Below are positions 17,251 through 26,142 of a stretch of 57,187 bases of DNA, one piece after another. Under the pieces are notes generated by a model. That model searched no databases. It was not told the DNA's origin and was given only the letters and a program-made list of their open reading frames with translations. Both the position numbers and the translations under genes were made by a program. Every line of letters begins with the position of its first letter. Positions within the stretch are counted from its first letter, which is position 1. This DNA comes from Methylotenera_A sp046598525 (GTDB lineage: Bacteria > Pseudomonadota > Gammaproteobacteria > Burkholderiales > Methylophilaceae): NCBI GenBank assembly GCA_046598525.1, contig JBKJIJ010000014.1, forward strand, positions 1 to 57,187, read 5' to 3'.

Positions 17251-17293
17251 GGTTTAATTATATAATCTAATTTGTTAAACCACCTGACAAATC

Positions 17294-17731
17294 ATGCCCA
17301 ATCTGCATTTATCTACTCAATACGCATCGGAGCGTACCAATTTACCCAGCAAGCAGCAATTTGCAAAATGGGCCAAAGCCGCGCTCAATGTGGATACTGA
17401 AGTGACTATTAGAGTAGTGGATGAGCAAGAAGGCCGCGAGTTGAATAGTATGTATCGTGGCAAAGATTACGCCACCAATGTGCTGACTTTTCCGCTGACG
17501 GAAACGCCGCATTTAATGGGCGACATTATTATTTGTGCGCCTGTGGTTGAATCGGAAGCGCAATTTCAACAAAAATCGCTTGAAGCGCATTTTGCCCATT
17601 TAACCGTGCATGGCATGCTGCATTTGCATGGTTACGACCACGAAATTGAAGCCCAAGCCGAATTAATGGAGAGCTTAGAAATTTCTATTTTGGCCAAATT
17701 AGGTTATGCTAACCCCTATCTTGTTACGTAG
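17294..17731 (+). CDS. ybeY: Endoribonuclease YbeY
   Basis: A 145-residue metal-dependent endoribonuclease acting in 16S rRNA maturation and ribosome quality control. The zinc motif H106-x-x-x-H110-x-x-x-x-x-H116 (H-G-M-L-H-L-H-G-Y-D-H) and the upstream A-T-N-V-L-T-F-P-L segment are diagnostic. corC follows after 9 bases. In many proteobacteria it directly follows phoH/ybeZ; here fba, tpiA and fbp intervene. Confidence 0.96.
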   Translation: MPNLHLSTQYASERTNLPSKQQFAKWAKAALNVDTEVTIRVVDEQEGRELNSMYRGKDYATNVLTFPLTETPHLMGDIIICAPVVESEAQFQQKSLEAHFAHLTVHGMLHLHGYDHEIEAQAELMESLEISILAKLGYANPYLVT

Positions 17732-17740
17732 GACGCCTTA

Positions 17741-18625
17741 ATGGCCAGTGAGTCGGAAAATTCAAGCAGCAAAAATAGTATTAAACCCAGCAACAAACCC
17801 AGTTTATTAGAACGTCTAAGCAATTTTTTGCTACGCGAACCTGAAGATCGTGAGCAGCTTGTTGAGCTGTTGCATGGCGCGTATGAAAATCATCTGATGG
17901 ATGCAGACTCACTCGCCATGATTGAAGGCGTGCTTCAAGTGAGCGAAATGCAAGTGCGCGATATCATGATTCCGCGCTCTCAAATGGATGTGATTGACAT
18001 CACAGACCCGCCCGAAACTTTTATTCCGCATGTAATTGAAACCGCGCATTCGCGTTTTCCTGTGATTGAAGATGACAAAAACGATGTCATTGGCATTTTG
18101 CTGGCTAAGGACTTATTAAGGTATTACGCTGGTGAAGATTTTGAAGTGCGCGATATGTTGCGCCCTGCTGTGTTTATTCCAGAATCCAAGCGTTTAAATA
18201 TTTTGCTTAAAGAATTCCGCAGCAACCGTAATCATATTGCCATTGTGGTGGATGAATACGGCGGCGTGGCGGGCATGGTGACGATTGAAGATGTGCTTGA
18301 GCAAATTGTAGGCGACATTGAAGATGAATACGATTACGACGAAGACGAAGACAATATTATTCAAGATGCGCTTGGCCATTACAGGGTTAAAGCCTTAACT
18401 GAGATTGCTGACTTTAACGAAATTGTGGGCACGCAATTTAGCGATGAAGAATACTCAACGATTGGCGGTTTGGTGGTAAATAAATTTGGCCATTTACCTA
18501 AACGCGGCGATTCTGTTGTGATTAATAACATAAGCGTATCGGTGCTTAGAGCCGATAGCAGGCGCTTACATTCTATTTTGGTAGAAGTACTGCCTGAAGA
18601 GCCGTTCCCTATCGAATCTGTTTAA
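17741..18625 (+). CDS. corC: CorC/YbeX CBS-domain protein
   Basis: A 294-residue cytosolic protein. It has an N-terminal segment with D-I-M-I-P-R-S-Q-M at about 80, two CBS domains (about 75-195) with the D-E-Y-G-G-V-A-G-M-V-T motif, an acidic D/E/Y-rich linker near 197-207, and a C-terminal CorC_HlyC domain. Related proteins are linked to Mg/Co efflux and to ribosome maintenance (YbeX). It is translationally close to ybeY. There is no membrane domain, so it is not itself a channel. Confidence 0.93.
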   Translation: MASESENSSSKNSIKPSNKPSLLERLSNFLLREPEDREQLVELLHGAYENHLMDADSLAMIEGVLQVSEMQVRDIMIPRSQMDVIDITDPPETFIPHVIETAHSRFPVIEDDKNDVIGILLAKDLLRYYAGEDFEVRDMLRPAVFIPESKRLNILLKEFRSNRNHIAIVVDEYGGVAGMVTIEDVLEQIVGDIEDEYDYDEDEDNIIQDALGHYRVKALTEIADFNEIVGTQFSDEEYSTIGGLVVNKFGHLPKRGDSVVINNISVSVLRADSRRLHSILVEVLPEEPFPIESV

Positions 18626-18724
18626 TGGCGAGTAGTATTAAGTTGTCATTTGTGATGTGCATGCTTGGTTGAACTAAATCAAGGTTTTCAATCTCTTACT
18701 TGTTCAATTTAATGGGAGACGACT

Positions 18725-19159
18725 GTGAACAAAACGATGAACAAACTAGCGATGGTAGCTTTATTAACCGTACAAATGTTAGCGTCAACCAGCAGCATGG
18801 CCGATGAAGCGCAAACCATGCCTTTAAAATCGGATGCAGTAAACACAAAAGAAATTCCGACGACTGAAAAAGAATTTGCTAATGTGATTAACAACTACAC
18901 AAAAGCAGAAATTATTGCGCAATTGGGCGAACCGGCTAAATCAGAAGACGTAAAGTTAAAAGATAGCGGCAAAGTAGTGGCATCTATTTGGTATTACCAC
19001 AACTTGAATACAGCGCCAGATGGTAGTTATTATCCAACCACAGAGCTAGATTTTATAGACGATAAAGTCGTGCAAGTGGTTTACATGAATAATGATGGAT
19101 CGGAAACACAGGAAATGGAAAAAAGTTTAGAGCCACCAGCAATTGAACCAGCTATGTAA
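18725..19159 (+). CDS. Exported protein, possibly BamE/SmpA-like
   Basis: A 144-residue protein with a signal peptide (about 1-26, cleavage after S-M-A). The mature region has I-I-A-Q-L-G-E-P at about 62-69 followed by short strands (W-Y-Y-H, L-D-F-I-D-D-K-V-V-Q-V). That pattern recalls SmpA/OmlA-like folds, in which a helix with L-G-x-P precedes a sheet, but no lipobox is present and the match is only suggestive. It starts at GTG 18725, with GGGAG 6 bases before. An ATG at 18737 would be too far from that site. It ends in a two-way terminator shared with mscL. Confidence 0.6.
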   Translation: MNKTMNKLAMVALLTVQMLASTSSMADEAQTMPLKSDAVNTKEIPTTEKEFANVINNYTKAEIIAQLGEPAKSEDVKLKDSGKVVASIWYYHNLNTAPDGSYYPTTELDFIDDKVVQVVYMNNDGSETQEMEKSLEPPAIEPAM

Positions 19160-19178
19160 TGGTGTAATAAAGTATGCC

Positions 19179-19214
19179 CAATAAAAAAGGACGCTAATGC
19201 GTCCTTTTTTATTG
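19179..19214. terminator. Bidirectional rho-independent terminator
   Basis: The inverted repeat CAATAAAAAAGGACGC / GCGTCCTTTTTTATTG, with a 4-base loop, is flanked by A and T runs on both sides. It separates the convergent gene at 18725-19159 from mscL. Confidence 0.92.
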
Positions 19215-19234
19215 GTTTTAAAACAAATAAACCC

Positions 19235-19645
19235 TTATTTTTTTAGCGCATCACGAATTTCGCGCAACAACACAATGTCATCTGGCGTGGCGGCTGGCGC
19301 AGCTGGTGTTGTTTTTTTCATGCGATTCACCATTTTAACCATCTGAAAAATCACAAACGCTAAAATAATAAAGTTAATTAAAATGGTAATAAAATTACCA
19401 TACGCTAAAACTGCACCCGCTTTTTTTGCCTCTACCAACGCCAGCGCGGTATCTTGGCCGTTTAGTGGAATATACATATTACTAAAATCTAATCCGCCAA
19501 AAATTTTGCCAACCACTGGCATAATAATATCGTTCACTAGCGAATCCACAATTTTACCAAACGCCGCACCAATGATGACGCCAACGGCTAAATCCATCAC
19601 GTTACCTTTGGTAATAAACTCTTTAAATTCCGATGCCATACTCAT
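19235..19645 (-). CDS. mscL: Large-conductance mechanosensitive channel MscL
   Basis: A 136-residue inner-membrane pore that opens under hypo-osmotic tension. The N-terminus F-K-E-F-I-x-x-G-N-V-x-D-L-A-V-G-V-I-I-G-A-A-F is typical. Transmembrane helix 1 is at about 16-40 and helix 2 at about 70-95, followed by a cytoplasmic helix ending near residue 136. ATG 19645 is chosen because AAGGAG lies 7-8 bases upstream and it matches the family N-terminus. An upstream in-frame ATG at 19675 is rejected. Confidence 0.96.
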   Translation of the reverse strand: MSMASEFKEFITKGNVMDLAVGVIIGAAFGKIVDSLVNDIIMPVVGKIFGGLDFSNMYIPLNGQDTALALVEAKKAGAVLAYGNFITILINFIILAFVIFQMVKMVNRMKKTTPAAPAATPDDIVLLREIRDALKK

Positions 19646-19797
19646 TGCGATTCTCCTTAAAATTATTATGTACAACTATATAGTGCAACCGCAATATAGG
19701 GCCAAGCCAGAGTTGTTGTCAACGTTTTGACGCCGATTGGTATAAATAATTGTAAATTGATTACAATGCGTTATTCCTAATTTTTATTCATTAAACA

Positions 19798-21291
19798 ATG
19801 CGCTTTTTATCAAAATTCAATTTTGCCCTGCCCTATTTACTTGGCGCTGTAACCGTTTTGGCGTTTGCACCTTTTTACATCTTCCCAATTGCCGTTTTAT
19901 CGTTAATTGGCATTATTTACTTATGGATTAAAGCCGATTCAGCCAAAACCGCGTTTAAATTGGGTTTTCAATTTGGCTTAGGTTTGCATGTAGTTGGCAC
20001 TTACTGGATATATATTAGCCTGCACGATTTTGGCGGTATGCCGTGGTGGTTTGCCGGATTCTCTACCTTTTGCTTGTGTGCCTTTATGGCGCTATTTGTG
20101 GGCTTGGTAGGCTATTTCAGCAAACGATTTGGTTTTATCATCATCAGCGCATCGGTCTTATGGGGATTATCCGATTGGGTACGTAGCTGGATTTTTACCG
20201 GATTCCCTTGGTTAACATTAGGTTACAGCCAAGTGCCGCACAGCCCGCTAGCAGGCTATATGCCAATTGTGGGCGTATACGGGGTATCGGTGATAACCGC
20301 TTTTGTGGCCGCCATTATGGCGTGTTGGTTGGCGCAATCTAATTTATCCACCATTTACAAACGCAATGCCATTGCCGCTTTAATGTTGATGATAGTCAGT
20401 GGCGGCTTATTAAAAGTAGTGGAATGGTCAACGCCGATTAATGGGCCGATTAGCGTTGCGTTGATTCAGGGCAATATTGCGCAAAGCACCAAATGGTCGC
20501 CAGACACGGCGCAAAACACCATTGATACTTATATTAATATGGCAAAAGCCAGCAATGCGCAATTAATCGTGCTGCCAGAAACCGCGCTGCCAGTGGTTTC
20601 TAGCCAAGTAGATGCCAGCATTACCGATGCATTAACCAATCACGCCAAGCAAAATAACGGCAATATTATTGTGGGCATGGTGGAAGTTAATCAGCAAACC
20701 GACCAATATTTCAACAGCGCATTTAGCTATGGCACAGACCCCACGCAAAGTTACGCTAAAAATCATTTAGTGCCATTTGGCGAATATATTCCATTAAAAC
20801 AAGTATTTGGCTGGATTTACCGCGACTGGCTGAATATGCCATTAAGCGATTTATCGCGCGGCGGCGCTTATCAAACGCCAATGCAATTAGGCAGGCAAAA
20901 AGTGGCGGTAAATGTGTGCTATGAAGACGTTTTTGGTGAAGAAATCACGCACCAATTACCTGCCGCCACACTGTTGGTGAATATTAGTAATGACGCGTGG
21001 TATGGCCAATCGTATGCAGCCGATCAGCACATGCAATTTAGCCAAGCGCGCGCGCTAGAAACCGGCCGCATGATGCTGCGCGCCACCAATACTGGCGCGA
21101 CTGCCGCGATTGACCCACATGGCTATGTGATTGCGCATGCACCTCATGATGTGCAAACCACCCTAAATGTGCAAGCGCAAGGCTACACAGGCACCACGCC
21201 TTATGTGCGCTGGCGCAACTGGCCGTTTATTGTGTTTTGTTTTGGCGTTTTGGCTTGGCTATTGGTTAGAAAAACTAATAAAGTTAATTAA
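19798..21291 (+). CDS. lnt: Apolipoprotein N-acyltransferase
   Basis: A 497-residue inner-membrane enzyme that adds the third acyl chain to lipoproteins. About six N-terminal membrane helices are followed by a nitrilase-fold periplasmic domain (about 215-470) with the catalytic triad E261 (L-P-E-T), K321 (K-N-H-L-V-P-F-G-E) and C374 (V-C-Y-E-D), and a last helix at the C-terminus. It normally follows corC; here the 18725 gene and mscL have come between. Confidence 0.96.
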   Translation: MRFLSKFNFALPYLLGAVTVLAFAPFYIFPIAVLSLIGIIYLWIKADSAKTAFKLGFQFGLGLHVVGTYWIYISLHDFGGMPWWFAGFSTFCLCAFMALFVGLVGYFSKRFGFIIISASVLWGLSDWVRSWIFTGFPWLTLGYSQVPHSPLAGYMPIVGVYGVSVITAFVAAIMACWLAQSNLSTIYKRNAIAALMLMIVSGGLLKVVEWSTPINGPISVALIQGNIAQSTKWSPDTAQNTIDTYINMAKASNAQLIVLPETALPVVSSQVDASITDALTNHAKQNNGNIIVGMVEVNQQTDQYFNSAFSYGTDPTQSYAKNHLVPFGEYIPLKQVFGWIYRDWLNMPLSDLSRGGAYQTPMQLGRQKVAVNVCYEDVFGEEITHQLPAATLLVNISNDAWYGQSYAADQHMQFSQARALETGRMMLRATNTGATAAIDPHGYVIAHAPHDVQTTLNVQAQGYTGTTPYVRWRNWPFIVFCFGVLAWLLVRKTNKVN

Positions 21292-21332
21292 AGCGGCCGC
21301 AAATATAAAACTAAAGCTTATAACTTCTCACA

Positions 21333-21431
21333 CGCCATTCTAAGCCCTAGCTTTATCTGGGCCAAGAATCCAGCTTTTTTGCTCCTTTGCAATGGATTCT
21401 TCGTCCAAGTAAAGCCTGAGCTCAGAATGAC
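21333..21431. repeat. Dispersed palindromic repeat, family A, degenerate copy
   Basis: The outer arms CATTCTAAGC... (from 21337) and ...GAGCTCAGAATGAC (to 21431), and the inner parts AAGAATCCAG / TGGATTCTT, match the repeat at 16161-16233, with more mismatches and a longer stem. It fills most of the 204-bp lnt-glyQ spacer. Confidence 0.75.
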
Positions 21432-21495
21432 AAAACATGGCGAAAAGTGGCCTTTCTAAGGTAAAATCACCCTTTTCGTTTAAGCAATATTAATC

Positions 21496-22449
21496 ATGGT
21501 ATTGACCTTTCAGCAAATCATTCTCACCCTGCAACAATATTGGGATAAACAAGGTTGCGCATTGCTACAACCTTACGATATGGAAGTGGGTGCAGGCACT
21601 TCGCACACCGCTACTTTTTTGCGCGCATTAGGCCCAGAACCTTGGAAAGCCGCTTATGTACAGCCAAGCCGCCGCCCAAAAGATGGCCGTTATGGCGAAA
21701 ACCCAAACCGTTTGCAGCATTATTATCAATATCAAGTGGTGCTAAAACCAGCGCCTTCTAATATTTTAGAGCTTTATTTGGGCTCACTTGAAGCGCTGGG
21801 TTTTGATTTAAAGCAAAACGATATTCGCTTTGTAGAAGACGATTGGGAAAACCCAACGCTAGGCGCATGGGGATTGGGCTGGGAAGTATGGCTTAACGGC
21901 ATGGAAGTGACGCAATTCACCTATTTTCAGCAAGTAGGCGGCATTAACTGCAAACCAATTACAGGCGAAATTACCTACGGTTTAGAGCGTTTGGCCATGT
22001 ATTTGCAGGGCGTAGATAGCGTGTACGATTTGCAATATTCTGAAAACGTGAAATATGGCGATGTGTTCCATCAAAACGAAGTTGAACAATCGACCTATAA
22101 CTTTGAACATTCTGATGTCGATTTTCTGTTTACCGCCTTTATTGCGCACGAAAAACAAGCACAAAACTTGGTTGAGCAAAAACTCGCCCTGCCTGCGTAT
22201 GAGCAAGTGTTAAAAGCCGCGCATACCTTTAACTTGCTAGATGCGCGTGGCGCGATTTCGGTTACTGAACGCGCTGCCTACATTGGCAAAATCCGCAATA
22301 TCGCCCGCGCCGTCGCCGCTAGTTACCTTGATAGCCGCGCCAGACTTGGCTTCCCAATGGCGCCCAAAAATTGGGCAGATGAAGTATTAGCCGGTCTAGA
22401 AAAGTTAGAAACAGCAAAGTTAGAGTCAGCAAAGAAAGCAGCAGCATAA
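21496..22449 (+). CDS. glyQ: Glycyl-tRNA synthetase alpha subunit
   Basis: A 317-residue catalytic subunit of the bacterial (alpha2beta2) glycyl-tRNA synthetase. Diagnostic stretches are F-Q-Q-I-I-L-T-L-Q-Q-Y-W, C-A-L-L-Q-P-Y-D-M-E-V-G-A-G-T, R-R-P-x-D-G-R-Y-G-E-N-P-N-R and the L-E-R-L-A-M-Y-L-Q motif 3 region. It is followed after 2 bases by glyS, so both are made from one message. Nothing unusual is seen in its codon use, unlike part of glyS. Confidence 0.98.
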   Translation: MVLTFQQIILTLQQYWDKQGCALLQPYDMEVGAGTSHTATFLRALGPEPWKAAYVQPSRRPKDGRYGENPNRLQHYYQYQVVLKPAPSNILELYLGSLEALGFDLKQNDIRFVEDDWENPTLGAWGLGWEVWLNGMEVTQFTYFQQVGGINCKPITGEITYGLERLAMYLQGVDSVYDLQYSENVKYGDVFHQNEVEQSTYNFEHSDVDFLFTAFIAHEKQAQNLVEQKLALPAYEQVLKAAHTFNLLDARGAISVTERAAYIGKIRNIARAVAASYLDSRARLGFPMAPKNWADEVLAGLEKLETAKLESAKKAAA

Positions 22450-22451
22450 GC

Positions 22452-24659
22452 ATGGAAAAGAATCCACATAACAAAAACCTATTGGTTGAATTATTTGTTG
22501 AAGAATTACCGCCAAAAGCCTTAAATAAATTGGGCGAGGCGTTTTCAAGCGTTTTGTTTGAATCGCTGAAAACGCAAGGTTTGTCTTTAGAAAACGCCGC
22601 TGTCACCGCGTTTGCAACGCCACGCCGTTTGGCGGCGCATATCAAATATGTGGCTGATAAAGCGCAAGACAAACAAATTTCGCAAAAACTAATGCCTGCA
22701 AATGTAGGCTTGGATGCTAATGGTAACGCGACACCTGCCCTGCTTAAAAAATTACAAAGCTTGGGTGCAGATGCTTCTGCTGTTGCCAACCTTAAAAATG
22801 ACAATAACACTTTGTTTTTAGATGTATTACAAGCAGGCGTAACGCTGCAAGACGGTTTGCAAAAAGCGTTGAATGAAGCCATTGCAAAATTGCCAATCCC
22901 CAAAGTGATGACCTACCAATTGCATGAAAATACGCAAAACCCAGGCTGGGAAAGCGTTAATTTTGTGCGTCCTGCGCATGGTTTAGTGGCTATGCATGGC
23001 AGCAGCACCATTGCCATAACCGCGCTGGGCTTAAATGCTAGCAATATTACGCATGGTCATCGCTTTGAGGCGAAAAATCCTGTCATTACCATTAAGCATG
23101 CTGATAGTTATGAGCAACAATTGTTGGATGAAGGTTCTGTAATTGCCAGTTTTGCCGCTAGAAAAGCCGAAATCGCTAACCAATTAAATGCCGCCGCTGC
23201 TAAACAAAACCTTAAACCGATTGAAGATGACGCACTTTTGGATGAAGTGACCGCTTTAGTAGAGCGCCCGAATGTACTGCTTGGTCAGTTTGAAGAAGTA
23301 TATTTAGAAGTACCGCAAGAATGCTTGATTTTAACCATGAAGGCCAATCAAAAGTATTTTCCGTTGTTAGATGCCAGCAACAAGTTAACCAACAAGTTTT
23401 TAATCGTTTCCAATATATCGCCAAAAGACCCAAGCGCTGTGATTGGCGGCAATGAGCGCGTTGTGCGCCCACGCTTGGCTGATGCAAAATTCTTCTTTGA
23501 TCAAGACCGCAAAAAGACTTTAGAAAGCCGTATTGCTGGTTTAGACAAAGTGGTTTACCACAATAAATTAGGTAGCCAAGGTGAGCGTACCCTACGCGTA
23601 AGAGCGATTGCCAAAGCCATCGGCCAGCAATTAGGTGGTGACAATTTAGCGGCACTTGCAGACGAAGCTGCCTTGTTAGCAAAAGCCGATTTGGTAACAG
23701 ATATGGTAGGCGAATTTCCCGAGTTGCAAGGCATTGTGGGCCGCTATTATGCGCAGCATGAAGGCTTGGCTGATGACGTTGCTTATGCCATTGAAGACCA
23801 CTATAAACCACGCTTTGCGGGTGATGAATTACCACGTAATCAAGTGGGAACTTGTGTGGCCCTAGCAGATAAGTTGGAAACTTTAGTTGGTATGTTTGGT
23901 ATTGGTGAAAAACCAACTGGAGATAAAGATCCATTTGCTTTAAGAAGGCATGCTCTAGGAGTTGTAAGAATAATTATTGATAATAATTTAACACTCAGTT
24001 TGAGAGACTTACTATCAATTGCTTCATATCAATTTAATTCTAAAGAGATTGAAGAAATATTATATAAAAGACATATGCAAAAACAAATTCCAGGAAAAAT
24101 GCCTGACCCATTCTTTCTGCAACCAATAAGTTTTAGCTTAGACTGGGCAAAAAATTTAACTGTATTTATAGTAGATCGTTTTGCTGGCCAAATTCGCGAT
24201 CAAGGTGCAACCTCACAAGAAGTAGATGCTGTACTTTCACTATCTCCCGATTTATTGTGTGAAGTACCTAATCGCTTAATTGCTGTACGTACATTCTCCA
24301 AATTATCAGAGGCCCCTGCTCTAGCCGCCGCCAACAAACGTGTTGGCAATATCTTGAAAAAAGTAGAAGGTGAAGTTAAAGCAGAAGTGAATTCAAGCTT
24401 ACTGAAAGAGCCAGCCGAAATTGCTTTAAATGCTGCATTAAGTAAAGTAAAACCAGAGGCCGATAAGCTATTTGAAAGCGGCGATTACACTGCTTCATTG
24501 AAAGCACTAGCCGCGTTAAAAGCGCCGGTAGATGACTTTTTTGATAACGTAATGGTTAACGCGGATGATGTTGATTTGAAAAATAATCGCTTAGGTTTGT
24601 TGGCAACATTGCACCAAACCATGAACCGCGTGGCGGATTTATCTAAGTTGGCAAGCTAA
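22452..24659 (+). CDS. glyS: Glycyl-tRNA synthetase beta subunit (with an AT-rich segment)
   Basis: A 735-residue beta subunit that binds tRNA-Gly and is required for charging. Family landmarks are L-V-E-L-F-V-E-E-L-P near the start, T-P-R-R-L-A, R-P-x-x-G-L-V, G-x-G-E-K-P-x-G-D-K-D-P-F-A-L-R-R and the C-terminal V-M-V-N-A-D-D. From about 23905 to 24170 (residues about 485-573) the DNA turns sharply AT-rich, with clustered AGA/AGG arginine codons. Within it there are some two dozen extra residues (around E-I-L-Y-K-R-H-M-Q-K-Q to D-W-A-K-N) compared with my recollection of the E. coli protein. The frame stays open. Confidence 0.96.
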   Translation: MEKNPHNKNLLVELFVEELPPKALNKLGEAFSSVLFESLKTQGLSLENAAVTAFATPRRLAAHIKYVADKAQDKQISQKLMPANVGLDANGNATPALLKKLQSLGADASAVANLKNDNNTLFLDVLQAGVTLQDGLQKALNEAIAKLPIPKVMTYQLHENTQNPGWESVNFVRPAHGLVAMHGSSTIAITALGLNASNITHGHRFEAKNPVITIKHADSYEQQLLDEGSVIASFAARKAEIANQLNAAAAKQNLKPIEDDALLDEVTALVERPNVLLGQFEEVYLEVPQECLILTMKANQKYFPLLDASNKLTNKFLIVSNISPKDPSAVIGGNERVVRPRLADAKFFFDQDRKKTLESRIAGLDKVVYHNKLGSQGERTLRVRAIAKAIGQQLGGDNLAALADEAALLAKADLVTDMVGEFPELQGIVGRYYAQHEGLADDVAYAIEDHYKPRFAGDELPRNQVGTCVALADKLETLVGMFGIGEKPTGDKDPFALRRHALGVVRIIIDNNLTLSLRDLLSIASYQFNSKEIEEILYKRHMQKQIPGKMPDPFFLQPISFSLDWAKNLTVFIVDRFAGQIRDQGATSQEVDAVLSLSPDLLCEVPNRLIAVRTFSKLSEAPALAAANKRVGNILKKVEGEVKAEVNSSLLKEPAEIALNAALSKVKPEADKLFESGDYTASLKALAALKAPVDDFFDNVMVNADDVDLKNNRLGLLATLHQTMNRVADLSKLAS

Positions 24660-24674
24660 GAATATGTCCCTCTT

Positions 24675-24786
24675 TCGTCATTCCAGCGCCGGCTGGAATC
24701 CAGACTAGCTAAAGTACAAATAATGTTAATTAATGATGCTAAATTTTTAAGTTGTCTAGATTCCCGCATGCGCGGGAATGACGGAG
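24675..24786. repeat. Dispersed palindromic repeat, family B, paired copies
   Basis: Two compact palindromes, CATTCCAGC-GCCG-GCTGGAATC (24679-24701) and ATTCCCGCATGCGCGGGAAT (24760-24779), sit inside a longer unit. Its ends CGTCATTCC and GGAATGACG are themselves inverted. It occupies the glyS-gmhB spacer and may terminate or process the transcript. Confidence 0.85.
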
Positions 24787-24793
24787 TAATAAA

Positions 24794-25351
24794 ATGAAAC
24801 TTGTTATTCTTGACCGCGATGGTGTCATTAACGTTGACTCTGCCAATTTCATCAAAAATCCAAACGAATGGCTGCCGATTGCTGGCAGCCTTGAGGCGAT
24901 TGCTTTGCTGAATCAGTCGGGTTTTCGCGTTGCTTTGGCAACTAATCAATCGGGCATTGCGCGTGGTTTGTTTGATATGGTGACGCTAAATAGCATTCAT
25001 GACAAAATGCACCGCGCGCTGGCCTTGGTGGGTGGGCGCATAGATGCCTTATTTTATTGCCCGCACGCGGCGGATGACCATTGTAATTGCCGCAAACCCA
25101 AAACGGGCATGATTGAAGATATTGGCCGCCGATTTTCTATTGAGCTAAACAAAGTATATGGCATTGGCGATGCGTATCGCGATTTGCAGGCCTTTGCCGA
25201 TGCGGGCTGTAAGCCAATATTGGTGCGCACGGGCAAAGGCGAAGAAACACTGGCGCAAGCCGAAAATTCTAATAAACCTTTGCCAAAAAACACCTTAGTT
25301 TTTTCTGATTTAAATGAAGCGGTTCAGCATATTATTGCTGAAGAAGCATAA
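24794..25351 (+). CDS. gmhB: D-glycero-beta-D-manno-heptose-1,7-bisphosphate 7-phosphatase
   Basis: A 185-residue HAD phosphatase of the histidinol-phosphatase-like group. It has D7-x-D9 in L-D-R-D-G-V, the T-N-Q-S motif II near residue 55, and the zinc loop C-P-H...C-x-C that distinguishes GmhB. It removes the 7-phosphate in ADP-heptose synthesis for the LPS inner core. Its position after glyS and before plsC is the common beta-proteobacterial order. Confidence 0.93.
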   Translation: MKLVILDRDGVINVDSANFIKNPNEWLPIAGSLEAIALLNQSGFRVALATNQSGIARGLFDMVTLNSIHDKMHRALALVGGRIDALFYCPHAADDHCNCRKPKTGMIEDIGRRFSIELNKVYGIGDAYRDLQAFADAGCKPILVRTGKGEETLAQAENSNKPLPKNTLVFSDLNEAVQHIIAEEA

Positions 25352-25380
25352 ATCAATAGTTTAAAAGCGCGATTCCACTG

Positions 25381-26082
25381 ATGTTACTTTTACGTTCCGT
25401 ATTATTCTTTTTAGGCCAAGTGATTGCCGCGCCAATATTCACTTTTATCGCTTTTTTAGCCTTGCCGCTTAAGCCCATTACGCGCAATTTTTTAATCTCT
25501 GGCTGGGCACGCAGTATGATTTGGTGGTTGCGCATTACTTGCAATATCACACATAAAATCAGTGGCTTAGAACATCTGCCAAGCACGCCAAGCATCATCT
25601 TATCTAAGCACCAATCGGCATGGGAAACCTTGGCTTTTCAAGCGATTTTTCCAGAACAATCGTATGTAATGAAACGTGAATTACTGTGGATTCCAATATT
25701 CGGCTGGGGTTTAGCCATGAGCTCGCCTATTGCCATTGACCGCAGCGCAGGACGCGAAGCCTTGAGAAAATTGGTCGCCAAAGGAAAAGATAGATTAAAC
25801 AAGGGCTTATGGGTGGTTATTTTTCCAGAAGGCACACGCAAATCACCTGGTGAGCGTGGCAAATATCATATTGGCGGCGCATGGTTGGCCACACATACCA
25901 ACACGCCAATTGTGCCTGTGGCGCATAATGCAGGCGAGTTTTGGGCTAAAAATAGCTTTATTAAAAAAGCGGGTGTGATTCAAATGCACATTGGGCCGAC
26001 AATTCAAGTGGCAGGATTAAAAGCCGATGCGGCTAATCAGCTAACGGAAGCATGGATTGAAGGCGAAATGCTTAAACTTTGA
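25381..26082 (+). CDS. plsC: 1-acyl-sn-glycerol-3-phosphate acyltransferase
   Basis: A 233-residue membrane-associated enzyme that makes phosphatidic acid. The acceptor motif is H77-Q-S-A-W-E82, an HX4E variant of the usual HX4D, seen in many PlsC of this group. The F-P-E-G-T-R motif is at 148-153, followed by K-x-x-x-G. One or two hydrophobic helices lie at about 5-32. The gene is 29 bases after gmhB. Confidence 0.92.
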   Translation: MLLLRSVLFFLGQVIAAPIFTFIAFLALPLKPITRNFLISGWARSMIWWLRITCNITHKISGLEHLPSTPSIILSKHQSAWETLAFQAIFPEQSYVMKRELLWIPIFGWGLAMSSPIAIDRSAGREALRKLVAKGKDRLNKGLWVVIFPEGTRKSPGERGKYHIGGAWLATHTNTPIVPVAHNAGEFWAKNSFIKKAGVIQMHIGPTIQVAGLKADAANQLTEAWIEGEMLKL

Positions 26083-26103
26083 AATGTATTAACTTTCAAC
26101 CAA

Positions 26104-26134
26104 GCTGGATTCCGACCTGCGCGGGAATAACGGA
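26104..26134. repeat. Dispersed palindromic repeat, family B, partial copy
   Basis: GGATTCC...CGCGGGAATAACGGA resembles one arm pair of the family B element, with ATTCC and GGAAT inverted around a short GC-rich loop. It lies in the 60-bp plsC-ygjP spacer. Confidence 0.7.
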
Positions 26135-26142
26135 CTTTTTTC

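Noticed and set aside
23212..23934. 240-codon minus-strand open frame inside glyS
   Set aside because: It lies wholly antisense to a well-conserved gene, with a composition typical of a shadow frame.
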